Below the pieces are notes generated by a model. The model was given only the letters and a program-made list of their open reading frames with translations. It was not told the origin of the DNA and made no database searches. A stretch of 6,868 nucleotides of DNA from Bacillota bacterium (GTDB lineage Bacteria > Bacillota > Dethiobacteria > DTU022 > UBA8154): positions 1-6,868 of the forward strand of contig DLUO01000015.1 in assembly GCA_003444595.1 (NCBI GenBank), given 5' to 3'. Made by a program: the position numbers and the translations under genes. Below are positions 1-6,821 of the stretch, piece by piece (position 1 is the stretch's first letter; each line of letters starts with the position of its first letter).

Positions 1-19
1 AGATGTGTATAAGAGACAG
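1..19 (+). other. Nextera (Tn5) mosaic-end adapter remnant, not genomic
   Basis: The first 19 bases read AGATGTGTATAAGAGACAG, which is exactly the Tn5 mosaic end used in Nextera/tagmentation sequencing libraries. An exact 19-base match at the very first base of the window is not expected by chance, so this is untrimmed adapter at a contig end. Genomic sequence therefore starts at about position 20. The adapter introduces a TAA at 10-12 in the frame of the first gene, which gives a false impression that the gene begins inside the window. Confidence 0.97.
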
Positions 20-36
20 AGGTTAGGCCCCAGGAT

Positions 37-915
37 TTGCTGGAATACAACAGGCGTCTTTCACAGGAGTTGGGGGTTAAAGACCGCGCCTCCGTAAAGG
101 AGGCGCTGGCCAGCTTTAGCTATGAAATAGACATGGCCCAGGACAGCGATGAAATGGCCCGCTTGATATTTACCCACGGACGCCAGGTCCAGGAAACGAT
201 CCTGAGGGAGTGGGACGCTCTTTTAAGGGAAAAAATCCTGCTCGTAATTAACCAGGATAAAAACCTGCAGAAAGAAACGGAGAAAATACAGTTTACCCTG
301 AGAATTACCCATGCTGACGGGGTAATCGCCGATCCCCCGGTTCTCCACGAAGATACATTGCAGGAAATACTCGATCTTTTCATGGAGGGCGGTATGGCCC
401 AGGAACGGGTTTTCCGTATCGAGGTGGAGGAGAGCCGCAGCCGGATGCTTGTCCCCTATAACCCGCTGGATTACATCCAGGCGCTTAGTGAGGAACTCGA
501 CTCCTTAAGAGTCAGCATGCATGAAATACGGGTTGCCGCCGGTCTCGCAGAGATGGCCGGTCCGGGGCTGGTGATCAGGCTTTACGATGCTCCGGATGGT
601 TACACGGCCAGTGATATAATCCATGATTCCGATGTCCGGGATGTGGTTAACGAGCTCTTTGCCGCGGGGGCAAAAGGGGTCGCCGTCGGCGGGCAGCGCC
701 TCATAGCCACCTCTCCTATTCGCTGTGTGGGACCTGTTATCAGGGTTAACCAGAAAGAGATCCCCGCCGATCCAGTAGTGATCGAAGCGGTGGGAGACCC
801 CGATGTCCTGGCCAGCGGGCTGGATATTATCAAGTTTTCGCTGGAATTCCACCGTAATTTCCGTGTCGAGATTGAAAAGGTAGACAATGTGGTTCTTCCT
901 TATTACAGGAACTGA
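37..915 (+). CDS. DUF881-family protein with unrecognised N-terminal region, probably 5'-truncated
   Basis: The C-terminal part (about residues 165-292, counting from the TTG at 37) has the hallmarks of the DUF881 family (Bacillus YlxW/YlxX type): a GPG at 175-177 after a short predicted coiled coil (about 145-172), HDSD at 196-199, DVVNEL at 202-207, a GAKGVAVGGQRL segment at 211-222, IRCVGPVIRVN near 228-238 and GDP at 253-255. The molecular role of DUF881 is unknown; relatives are often membrane-anchored and lie near division or sporulation genes. The first ~140 residues are mostly helical and charged, followed by a strand-helix-strand stretch (about 85-132), and I do not recognise them. 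No membrane segment is visible. The frame stays open from 37 back to the adapter boundary at about 20 and there is no convincing ribosome binding site before the TTG, so the true start, and any membrane anchor, is probably lost upstream. It ends 15 bases before cdd, suggesting co-transcription. Family call for the C-terminus is firm; function is not known. Confidence 0.8.
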   Translation: MLEYNRRLSQELGVKDRASVKEALASFSYEIDMAQDSDEMARLIFTHGRQVQETILREWDALLREKILLVINQDKNLQKETEKIQFTLRITHADGVIADPPVLHEDTLQEILDLFMEGGMAQERVFRIEVEESRSRMLVPYNPLDYIQALSEELDSLRVSMHEIRVAAGLAEMAGPGLVIRLYDAPDGYTASDIIHDSDVRDVVNELFAAGAKGVAVGGQRLIATSPIRCVGPVIRVNQKEIPADPVVIEAVGDPDVLASGLDIIKFSLEFHRNFRVEIEKVDNVVLPYYRN

Positions 916-930
916 AAGCAGGGGATTTCC

Positions 931-1308
931 GTGGACGACGGCAAACTTATCAGCCTGGCCCGGGAAGTGCTTGCCAATGCTTACGCCCCATACTCCGGTT
1001 ACAGGGTGGGAGCGGCAATTCTCACGGCTGACGGGCGGGTATTTCGGGGAGTAAACGTGGAAAACGCTTCTTACGGGTTGACTATCTGTGCCGAAAGAGC
1101 AGCACTGTCGGCAGCCGTTGCCGCCGGTTACCGCTCTTTTTCCGTAATTGCCGTGGCTGCCGAAGGTGATAAGGAGCCTTTGCCTTGCGGCGCCTGCCTG
1201 CAGGTTCTCCGGGAGTTTGGCCTGTTAAGGGTTGTAGTTGCCGGAAAAAAAGAAGAGATCCGCTCCTTTAACCTGGATGAGCTTTTACCCTATCCTTTCG
1301 GGAAATGA
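931..1308 (+). CDS. cdd: Cytidine deaminase
   Basis: Hydrolytic deaminase that converts cytidine and deoxycytidine to uridine and deoxyuridine in the cytoplasm for pyrimidine salvage. The 125-residue product has the small tetrameric-type signature: NVENASYGLT at 42-51 (substrate-binding Asn and Glu), the CAE motif at 53-55 with C53 as a zinc ligand and E55 as the catalytic proton shuttle, and PCGAC at 85-89 giving the other two zinc ligands C86 and C89. A three-cysteine zinc site is typical of the Bacillus-type enzyme. It is slightly shorter than the usual 130-136 residues, mainly at the C-terminus, but all catalytic residues are present. The GTG start at 931 is supported by AGGGGA at 920-925, five bases away. 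It sits 15 bases after the DUF881 gene and 31 bases before era; cdd-era adjacency is a classic Firmicutes arrangement. Confidence 0.96.
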   Translation: MDDGKLISLAREVLANAYAPYSGYRVGAAILTADGRVFRGVNVENASYGLTICAERAALSAAVAAGYRSFSVIAVAAEGDKEPLPCGACLQVLREFGLLRVVVAGKKEEIRSFNLDELLPYPFGK

Positions 1309-1339
1309 TTTGGCGAAGGGCGCAATAAAGAGGTTAGCT

Positions 1340-2227
1340 ATGTTCGTATCAGGATTTGTTTCTATTGTCGGTCGTCCCAACGTGGGAAAATCCACCCTGA
1401 TTAATTCCCTGCTGGGCCGCAAGCTGCTCATTGTCTCCGACAAGCCCCAGACGACGAGAAACCGTATTCAGGCCATCTTTACAACGGAACAGGCCCAGAT
1501 TATTTTTTTGGATACGCCGGGGATTCATAAACCCAGGCACAAGCTGGGGGATTATATGGTCAGGGCCGCCCTGGAAGCTTTAAAAGGGGTGGAGTTGGTC
1601 CTCTTCATGGTGGAAGCCACATCTCCGCCCGGCCCGGGAGACAGCTATATTGCCGCTTTGCTGCGCAAGATCGAGACCCCCGTTTTTCTGGTTGTGAACA
1701 AAACAGACCTGGCCCCGGCACAATTTGAGGAGGAGTGGCTCCCCCTGTACCTGCAGCAAGGAGAGTTCCAGAACTATTTTCTTGTTTCCGCTCTGCAGGG
1801 GACAAATTTAACCCCGCTTATGCAGGCAATTATCGGGCTTTTACCACCCGGCCCCCTTTACTATCCCCCGGAAATGTCGGTGGATCGCCCGGTAGAGTTC
1901 CTGGTGGCAGAGCTGATCCGGGAAAAGATCTTTTTACAGACCAGGGAAGAAATCCCCCATTCTACAGCGGTAGAAGTGGAAAGCATGGTTTTGCGCGAGG
2001 ACAGGGATTTACTGGATATCAGAGCGGTAATATACGTGGAAAAAGAATCCCAGAAAGGTATAATTATCGGAAAAAACGGCGCCGCCTTAAAACAAATCGG
2101 AACAGAAGCGCGTCTGGAGCTGGAGAAGCTCCTGGGAAACCCGGTGTTCCTGGACTTATGGGTGAAGGTTAAAAAAGACTGGCGCCGCAAAGAAAACAAT
2201 CTTCGCCGGTTTGGCTACGACCAGTGA
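1340..2227 (+). CDS. era: GTPase Era, 16S rRNA-binding ribosome assembly factor
   Basis: Essential GTPase that binds the 3' end of 16S rRNA and assists 30S subunit maturation. The 295-residue product matches the family length (about 300). G motifs are all present: G1 GRPNVGKST at 11-19, G2 within QTTR at 37-40, G3 DTPG at 58-61, G4 NKTD at 120-123 and G5 SAL at 150-152. The C-terminal KH RNA-binding domain shows GIIIGKNGAALKQIG at 240-254. I chose the ATG at 1340 because AAAGAGG (1327-1333) lies six bases upstream and the product MFVSGFVSIVGRPN begins just where Era proteins usually do. The frame is open further back into cdd (an in-frame TTG at 1310 and starts as early as 1238), but those would add a non-conserved tail and lack a ribosome binding site. 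The gap to recO is 11 bases, and the stop codon TGA abuts the recO ribosome binding site, consistent with translational coupling. Confidence 0.97.
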   Translation: MFVSGFVSIVGRPNVGKSTLINSLLGRKLLIVSDKPQTTRNRIQAIFTTEQAQIIFLDTPGIHKPRHKLGDYMVRAALEALKGVELVLFMVEATSPPGPGDSYIAALLRKIETPVFLVVNKTDLAPAQFEEEWLPLYLQQGEFQNYFLVSALQGTNLTPLMQAIIGLLPPGPLYYPPEMSVDRPVEFLVAELIREKIFLQTREEIPHSTAVEVESMVLREDRDLLDIRAVIYVEKESQKGIIIGKNGAALKQIGTEARLELEKLLGNPVFLDLWVKVKKDWRRKENNLRRFGYDQ

Positions 2228-2238
2228 GGTGAGGCAGC

Positions 2239-3024
2239 ATGAAGCTGCTAAAGACCAGGGCTCTTGTTTTGGGTTCCCGGCCTCTGGGGGAGAGAGACAG
2301 GCTGCTGAGACTCTTTAGCTGGGAAAAAGGCAAGCTGAGCGCCGTCGCTCCCGGAGCACGCAAGATCAAAAGCAAGCTGGCCGCAGGAGTGGATTACTTT
2401 ACCTGCGCCTCCTTTTTATTACATGCGGGAAAATCCCTTTATACGGTGACGCAGCTGGAGATCGAGCACACCTTTCGCAACATCAGCTTAAATATAGAGG
2501 ATTATACGTACGGTATGTATTTCTGTGAACTCCTGGATAAACTGGTAGAAGAAGGCGAACCCCACGCCTCTGTATTCAATCTCCTGTTGGACTGCTGGCG
2601 GGGACTTGACGGCAACGGCGCCGACAGGGAAATTTTAGCCCGGTATTACGAGTTAAGGCTGCTCTCCATGCTCGGTTACCGCCCGCACTTTAAAGATTGC
2701 CTTTACTGCGGTGATTCCAGAGGGCCGTTTTTTTGGAGCGCCGGCTCCGGAGGAGTTTTCTGTGAGAGATGCCGTCCCCAGGAAGGGGCTGTTTTTTTAA
2801 TTTCCAACGGCACCCATGCCCTGGCTGCCAGGCTTTTAAATTTATCGTCCACCGCCAAAATTCTTAATTTACGGGCTACGGAAGCCCAAAAAAAAGAACT
2901 GGGGCATTTTACGCGTCATTTTTTAATGCAGTGGACGGGTACGGGCCCCTTCAAAGGCCTCTCTTTTTTGGAAAAACTTAACACAGGGGAAAAGGATAAA
3001 AAAACAGACAATGCATCAGAATAA
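2239..3024 (+). CDS. recO: DNA repair protein RecO (recombination mediator)
   Basis: RecO works with RecR (and RecF) to load RecA onto SSB-coated single-stranded DNA in recombinational repair, and also anneals strands. The 261-residue product has the N-terminal OB-fold start (MKLLKTRALVLGSRPLGERD, continuing with the typical LLRLFSWEKGKLSAVAPGARK), a helical middle, and a four-cysteine zinc site, C154-x2-C157 and C175-x2-C178, as found in Gram-positive and Deinococcus RecO. Length is usual for the family (240-270). A short charged tail (about 250-261) looks dispensable. The ATG at 2239 has a purine-rich ribosome binding site, GAGGTGAGG, at 2226-2234 that overlaps the era stop codon. era-recO adjacency supports the call. 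Confidence 0.95.
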   Translation: MKLLKTRALVLGSRPLGERDRLLRLFSWEKGKLSAVAPGARKIKSKLAAGVDYFTCASFLLHAGKSLYTVTQLEIEHTFRNISLNIEDYTYGMYFCELLDKLVEEGEPHASVFNLLLDCWRGLDGNGADREILARYYELRLLSMLGYRPHFKDCLYCGDSRGPFFWSAGSGGVFCERCRPQEGAVFLISNGTHALAARLLNLSSTAKILNLRATEAQKKELGHFTRHFLMQWTGTGPFKGLSFLEKLNTGEKDKKTDNASE

Positions 3025-3053
3025 AAATAGTCTAGTTGAAAGGATCGGTTCAT

Positions 3054-3407
3054 ATGCAAATTACCCTTGAGCAGGTAGAGATCTTAAAAGAAAAAGCAGG
3101 CCTGGGTTATAAAGATGCCCTGGAACTCCTGGAAAAAACGGAGGGTGATCTTCTTAAAGCCTTGGCGTTGCTGGAGGAAGAGGGTAAAATCTCTTTAACG
3201 GCCGGCGACCATGAAGATAAGCTGTGGAGGAGAATCCTGAAAAAAAGCGGCGAGATGAAGATTAAGGTCAACCGGCCGGGCGGTACGCTGTTCCGTGTTC
3301 CCCTGGCTCTCGGCGTTATCGGCACAGTGGCCTTTCCTCGCCTGGCCTCCTGGAGTATGCTGGCGTTGTTGCTGACACGTTGCTCCCTGGAGATTGAATT
3401 TCATTAA
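3054..3407 (+). CDS. Small UBA-like / DUF4342 domain protein
   Basis: This 117-residue protein has two parts. Residues 1-42 form a UBA/TS-N-like three-helix module (TLEQVEILKEKAGLGYKDAL, then LLEKTEGDLLKALALLEEE), similar to the N-terminal domain of elongation factor Ts. Residues about 66-115 match the DUF4342 pattern: a basic strand (MKIKVNRPGG), then a hydrophobic stretch at about 80-110 (VPLALGVIGTVAF and SMLALLLTRC) that could form one or two membrane-inserted segments, ending LEIEF. Function is unknown; the family is common in Firmicutes as small standalone proteins. The ATG at 3054 is preferred to the in-frame TTG at 3036 because AAAGGA at 3039-3044 is nine bases upstream of the ATG, whereas it overlaps the codons after the TTG. 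It lies 29 bases after recO, and its stop is only 21 bases before the -35 box of the glyQS promoter, so it is probably the last gene of the upstream transcript. Confidence 0.82.
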   Translation: MQITLEQVEILKEKAGLGYKDALELLEKTEGDLLKALALLEEEGKISLTAGDHEDKLWRRILKKSGEMKIKVNRPGGTLFRVPLALGVIGTVAFPRLASWSMLALLLTRCSLEIEFH

Positions 3408-3428
3408 AGAACCGTTTTCTCTTTTTTC

Positions 3429-3457
3429 TTGACACCTTTTTAATTTTTTGCTAAATT
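3429..3457 (+). promoter_or_regulatory. Predicted SigA-type promoter for glyQS
   Basis: A perfect -35 hexamer TTGACA (3429-3434) is followed by a 17-base spacer and TAAATT (3452-3457), which matches TATAAT at four of six positions including the first, second and last. The spacer is AT-rich. Transcription would start at about 3464, just before the first helix of the T-box leader, which is the expected place. Its position immediately after the stop of the upstream gene indicates that glyQS has its own promoter. The start site is inferred, not measured. Confidence 0.8.
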
Positions 3458-3463
3458 TTTAAT

Positions 3464-3664
3464 TGCAGAGGATTTATCATGCGTTGCTGGAAAAAAGTAA
3501 CCGGGCAGGAACCCGTTATAGAGAGCCGGGGCCGGTGGAAGCCCGGCCGGGAAAGCCCGGCGAAAGGCCTTTCCAAAGCTGTGCCCCAACAAAGAGCCCT
3601 TTGTGGGAAATAGGGTGGAACCGCGGGAAGCAAAGCCCGTCCCTAGCGTGTCTGGGGCTTTTTT
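3464..3664 (+). promoter_or_regulatory. Glycine T-box riboswitch leader of glyQS
   Basis: The leader contains the T-box core AGGGTGGAACCGCGG at 3612-3626. Its UGGA (3616-3619) would pair with the UCCA end of an uncharged tRNA; the A fits the U discriminator of bacterial tRNA-Gly. Stem I can be folded by hand: base GCT/GGAAA (3486-3493) with TTTCC and AGC (3570-3574, 3577-3579); a loop with AGTAA (3496-3500) on the 5' side and a GGC specifier codon (3566-3568) on the 3' side; CCGGGC (3501-3506) with GCCCGG (3555-3560); CCCG (3512-3515) with CGGG (3548-3551); and the distal AGAGAG/GGTGGAA module around GCCGGG (3525-3530) and CCCGGC (3542-3547). Stem III is CCCAACAAAG (3585-3594) with CTTTGTGGG (3599-3607). 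Only four bases separate stems I and III, so stems II and IIA/B are absent, as usual in glycine T-boxes. The antiterminator pairs TAGGG (3611-3615) with CCCTA (3641-3645) and CGGG (3624-3627) with CCCG (3636-3639). Uncharged tRNA-Gly should allow read-through into glyQS. Confidence 0.95.
3632..3664 (+). terminator. T-box intrinsic terminator (regulated)
   Basis: AAAGCCC (3632-3638) pairs with GGGCTTT (3655-3661), followed by a run of T that ends at 3664. The CCC at 3636-3638 is also needed for the antiterminator helix, so the two structures exclude each other. This is the off-state of the glyQS leader: charged tRNA-Gly leaves the terminator formed, and uncharged tRNA-Gly favours the antiterminator. 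It lies 54 bases before the glyQ start codon. Confidence 0.9.
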
Positions 3665-3718
3665 ATTTAATATTAAAATAGGTAGATTGACAAATAACAA
3701 ATAGAGGAGGGAACGGGA

Positions 3719-4597
3719 GTGTTAACTTTTCAAGAGCTGATCATCAGGCTGCAGGATTATTGGGCCCGGAACGGGTGCCTGATCTGGCAGCCTTATGATG
3801 TGGAGAAAGGTGCGGGAACTATGAATCCGGCTACCTTTTTACGTTCGCTGGGGCCGGAGCCCTGGAAGGTGGCCTATGTCGAGCCGTCACGCCGTCCGGG
3901 AGACGGGCGCTACGGGGAAAACCCCAACCGCCTTTACCAGCATCATCAGTACCAGGTTATACTTAAGCCGGCGCCGTCGGATGTACAAGATCTCTACCTG
4001 GAGAGCCTCTCCTACCTGGGTATAAACCCGCAGGCACACGATATACGTTTTGTGGAGGACGACTGGGAATCGCCTACGTTAGGTGCCTGGGGCCTGGGAT
4101 GGGAGGTCTGGCTGGATGGTATGGAAATTACCCAGTTTACGTACTTTCAGCAGGTCGGGGGGATTGATTTGGATGCTGTCCCCGTGGAGCTTACTTACGG
4201 CCTGGAGCGCATTGCCATGTTTATACAAAACTGTGACAATGTGTTTGACCTGCGGTGGACAGCGGAGGTCACGTACGGTGATGTTTTTCAGAAAGCGGAG
4301 CAGGAGCATTCCCGCTACAGTTTTGAAGAGGCGGATACGGCTTTGATCCTGGAGCTGTTTTCCTTGTATGAGAAAGAAGCCGGGCGGCTCCTGGAAAAAG
4401 GTCTGGTCCTGCCCGCTTATGACTATGTACTGAAATGCTCTCATGTTTTCAATATTCTGGAGGCCCGGGGCGCCATCAGCGTTACGGAACGCACCGGATA
4501 CATTGCCCGTATCCGTGAGCTTGCCCGCCGGTCCGGCAGGCGCTATCTGGAGCAGCGGGAAGAAACCGGCTTTCCTTTAATGAAAGGGCAAAAGTAA
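3719..4597 (+). CDS. glyQ: Glycyl-tRNA synthetase alpha subunit
   Basis: Catalytic (class II aminoacylation core) subunit of the heterotetrameric alpha2beta2 bacterial glycyl-tRNA synthetase, which activates glycine with ATP and charges tRNA-Gly together with GlyS. The 292-residue product has the usual length (about 290-300) and the diagnostic segments: [17 protein letters not shown] at 4-20, the highly conserved [19 protein letters not shown] at 55-73 and [10 protein letters not shown] at 75-84, [20 protein letters not shown] at 110-129, [12 protein letters not shown] at 137-148, and the motif-3-like [11 protein letters not shown] at 157-167. The GTG at 3719 is supported by GAGGAGG at 3704-3710, eight bases upstream, and the product then begins as GlyQ proteins normally do. 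Expression should be set by the T-box leader directly upstream. glyS follows after 25 bases. Confidence 0.98.
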   Translation: MLTFQELIIRLQDYWARNGCLIWQPYDVEKGAGTMNPATFLRSLGPEPWKVAYVEPSRRPGDGRYGENPNRLYQHHQYQVILKPAPSDVQDLYLESLSYLGINPQAHDIRFVEDDWESPTLGAWGLGWEVWLDGMEITQFTYFQQVGGIDLDAVPVELTYGLERIAMFIQNCDNVFDLRWTAEVTYGDVFQKAEQEHSRYSFEEADTALILELFSLYEKEAGRLLEKGLVLPAYDYVLKCSHVFNILEARGAISVTERTGYIARIRELARRSGRRYLEQREETGFPLMKGQK

Positions 4598-4622
4598 AAA
4601 AATAGAAATCGGTGGTGAGCAA

Positions 4623-6725
4623 ATGGCTGTCCGAGATTTACTGTTGGAAATAGGTTGTGAGGAGATCCCGGCCCGTTTTATGCCGGAGGCGCTGAGACAA
4701 CTCAAGGAAAAAACAGAGAAGCTTTTAGCGGAACATTACCTTGATCTGGAAGATGTGTTTGTCTTTGCTACCCCTCGCCGCCTGGTCGTGCTGGTAAAAA
4801 AACTGGCCGAAAAACAACCGGACCGGGAAGCGAAGATCAAAGGCCCTTCCCGGGAGGCGGCCTTTGACAGCGAGGGAAAGCCTACAAAAGCCGCCCTGGG
4901 CTTTGCCGCCAAGATCGGGGTCAGGGTGGAAGAGTTGACTCTGGAGAAGGCCGGCCGGAAGGAGTACCTTGCCGCGGTTCAGAAAATTTCCGGAGAAAAA
5001 ACAAGCGAGATTTTGTTAAAACTGCTGCCCGGACTTATAAAAAGCCTTACTTTTCCTAAAAATATGTTTTGGGAGGAAAGCAGGGTAAGGTTTCCCCGGC
5101 CCATACGCTGGCTTCTTTGCCTGTACGGCAACGAGATTGTTCCTTTTCAATATGCCGGTCTGACCGCCGGCTGCGAGACCAAGGGGCACAGGTTCCAGGC
5201 CTCCGTCTCCGGCCCCATTGCTGTCCGTGATCCTGCCCACTACTTCGACAGCCTGGAGAAGGCCGGTGTCGTCCTGGATCAGGAGAAGCGTAGGCAATTG
5301 ATCAGGGAAAAAATCCAGGCCGCAGCTGCGGGGCATGGGTTGCAGGCCTGTATTGATCCCGCTTTGCTGGAAGAGGTCGTTTACCTTGTGGAAGCTCCGG
5401 AGGCCATGCTCTGCTCCTTTCCCGAGAGCTATCTGCAGTTGCCCAGGGAAGTGCTGGTAACCACCATGCAGAGCCACCAGCGCTATTTCCCCCTGGAAAA
5501 CTTGGAAGGCCGGCTTTGCCCTCTTTTTATTACCGTATCCAATAACGGTGCCGCGCCCCTGGACAACGTACGCAGCGGCAACGAAAAGGTGCTGAGAGCA
5601 CGTCTGGCCGATGCCGAGTTTTTTTACCGGGAGGATCTAAAGACTCCCCTGGAGGACAAAGTAGAAAAGCTTAAAACGATCGTCTTTCAAGAGGAACTGG
5701 GTACTGTCTACGAGAAGACACTGCGCCTTGTCAGGTTAAGTGAGTTTTTGGCAGAGCTGCTTGGCGCAGATGAAGCGGAGAAAGAGATTGCTTTAAGAGC
5801 CGCTTATCTCTGCAAAGCTGATCTGGCGACAAACATGGTTGGGGAGTTTCCGGAGCTTCAGGGGGTGATGGGCAAAGAATACGCTCTTCAATCCGCCGAA
5901 GAAAAAGAGACTGCCGCGGCTGTCTTCGAGCATTACCTGCCGCGGTTTGCGGGAGACCGTCTTCCGCAGACAAAGCCGGGAGCGATTGTCGCCCTTGCCG
6001 ACAGGGCCGATCATCTGGCCGGTTGTTTTGCCGTCGGCCTTCGACCCACCGGCTCCCAGGATCCTTACGCCCTGCGGAGAAGCTGTCTTGGTTTGCTGCA
6101 AATCCTTCTGGAGCATAATTTTCCTCTCTCCTTCCGCAGGTTGATGGAGAAAGCCCTTGATTTATACCGGGAGCGCGAGAGCCTGCGTGACCTGCCGCTG
6201 GCAGAGACAGCAGCGGAACTCTGCACTTTTGCTTGGCAGAGGCTGCGCATTTTATTTCAGGAGAGAGGGGTGGACTATGACCTTACTGATGCGGTCCTTA
6301 GTTCCTCTCTCGATGAAGTGGCCTCCCTCTGGAAGCGGGTAAAATTTTTGCAAGAAAACCGCAACAGCGAACGCTTGTCCATGGCGGCCGCTGCTTATAA
6401 CAGGGTTGCCAATCTGGCCCGCCGGGCACAAACCGGGGTAAATGTGCAGGAGGAGCTCTTTCGTGAAGAGGCTGAGAGAAAGCTCTTTTCCCGTTTTCAA
6501 GGGGCTGTGGCAGAGCTTGAGGCGGCACTGGCAGGAGAGGATCTGGAGGAAGCGCTGGCCGTGCTGGCGGAGCTAAAATCACCGCTGGATGCTTTTTTCG
6601 ATGAGGTGCTGGTAATGGCAGAGGAGGAGGCATTGCGCTTAAACCGGTTGTCTCTCCTGCAGGAAATTAAAGGAGCTTATTTGGGTTTCGCCGATTTTTC
6701 CAAAATAATTTTTTCTGCTTCTTAG
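4623..6725 (+). CDS. glyS: Glycyl-tRNA synthetase beta subunit
   Basis: Beta subunit of the alpha2beta2 glycyl-tRNA synthetase; it recognises tRNA-Gly and its C-terminal domain binds the anticodon. The 700-residue product is close to the usual 680-700. Family landmarks in order: LLLEIGCEEIPARF at 6-19, ATPRRL at 49-54, FPKNMFW at 144-150, RFPRPIRWLLCLYGNE at 156-171, LPREVLVTTMQSHQRYFPL at 273-291, NVRSGNEKVLRARLADAEFF at 315-334, KADLATNMVGEFPELQGVMG at 398-417 in the degenerate HD-like domain, IVALADRADHLAGCFAVGL at 455-473 with PTGSQDPYALRR at 475-486, and a DALR-type anticodon-binding domain (about 565-700) ending in DFSKI. No frameshift or missing segment is visible. The ATG at 4623 has a GGTGG ribosome binding site at 4611-4615, seven bases away. 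The 25-base gap after glyQ makes a two-gene operon under the T-box. Confidence 0.98.
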   Translation: MAVRDLLLEIGCEEIPARFMPEALRQLKEKTEKLLAEHYLDLEDVFVFATPRRLVVLVKKLAEKQPDREAKIKGPSREAAFDSEGKPTKAALGFAAKIGVRVEELTLEKAGRKEYLAAVQKISGEKTSEILLKLLPGLIKSLTFPKNMFWEESRVRFPRPIRWLLCLYGNEIVPFQYAGLTAGCETKGHRFQASVSGPIAVRDPAHYFDSLEKAGVVLDQEKRRQLIREKIQAAAAGHGLQACIDPALLEEVVYLVEAPEAMLCSFPESYLQLPREVLVTTMQSHQRYFPLENLEGRLCPLFITVSNNGAAPLDNVRSGNEKVLRARLADAEFFYREDLKTPLEDKVEKLKTIVFQEELGTVYEKTLRLVRLSEFLAELLGADEAEKEIALRAAYLCKADLATNMVGEFPELQGVMGKEYALQSAEEKETAAAVFEHYLPRFAGDRLPQTKPGAIVALADRADHLAGCFAVGLRPTGSQDPYALRRSCLGLLQILLEHNFPLSFRRLMEKALDLYRERESLRDLPLAETAAELCTFAWQRLRILFQERGVDYDLTDAVLSSSLDEVASLWKRVKFLQENRNSERLSMAAAAYNRVANLARRAQTGVNVQEELFREEAERKLFSRFQGAVAELEAALAGEDLEEALAVLAELKSPLDAFFDEVLVMAEEEALRLNRLSLLQEIKGAYLGFADFSKIIFSAS

Positions 6726-6821
6726 AGCAATTCCGGTGTAAAATAGAGGATTTTCAGATTAGTGGTGGAATAAAAATAAAAAAGTTATTTGTTACCTCAA
6801 AAGGAGGTATATGGCGGGGAG
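6726..6821. other. AT-rich intergenic gap after glyS
   Basis: This 96-base gap is far more AT-rich than the flanking genes. I see no clear rho-independent terminator for glyS: there is no GC-rich hairpin followed by a T run. A TAAAAT preceded by TG at 6737-6744 resembles a -10 box, but no acceptable -35 box lies 16-18 bases upstream, so a promoter is not called. The gap ends with the ribosome binding site and hairpin of the next gene. Confidence 0.5.
6793..6809 (+). promoter_or_regulatory. Hairpin overlapping the Shine-Dalgarno of the last gene
   Basis: TACCTC (6793-6798) can pair with GAGGTA (6804-6809) across a five-base loop (AAAAG). The 3' arm and the end of the loop contain the strong ribosome binding site AGGAGG (6802-6807). 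If it forms in the mRNA, it would hide that site. The pairing is seen in the sequence; a regulatory role is inference, since any AGGAGG has a reasonable chance of a nearby complement. Confidence 0.4.

Noticed and set aside
1238..1339. An N-terminally extended Era start overlapping the end of cdd.
   Set aside because: It would add 34 non-conserved residues with no ribosome binding site, while the ATG at 1340 has a good site and gives the normal Era N-terminus.
3408..3428. T-rich stretch after the DUF4342 gene as a possible intrinsic terminator.
   Set aside because: No stable hairpin precedes the T run, so a terminator cannot be supported.
3525..3560. GC-rich inverted and repeated CCGG/CCCGG units that look like a small palindromic repeat element.
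   Set aside because: They are the arms of T-box stem I and pair in the expected order.
3463..3681. Open frames on both strands in the 3408-3718 region.
   Set aside because: The stretch is accounted for by the promoter, T-box leader and terminator; the frames are low in recognisable motifs and arise from the GC-rich stem I.
3687..3692. A second perfect TTGACA just before glyQ, suggesting a T-box-independent promoter.
   Set aside because: The -10 position 17 bases downstream falls in the ribosome binding site and start region (about 3710-3715, GC-rich and unlike TATAAT), so there is no matching -10 box.
5016..5477. Long open frames on the minus strand inside glyS (also in glyQ, era and the first gene).
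   Set aside because: They lie entirely within well-supported plus-strand genes, show no family motifs or ribosome binding sites, and are explained by the codon bias of the real genes.
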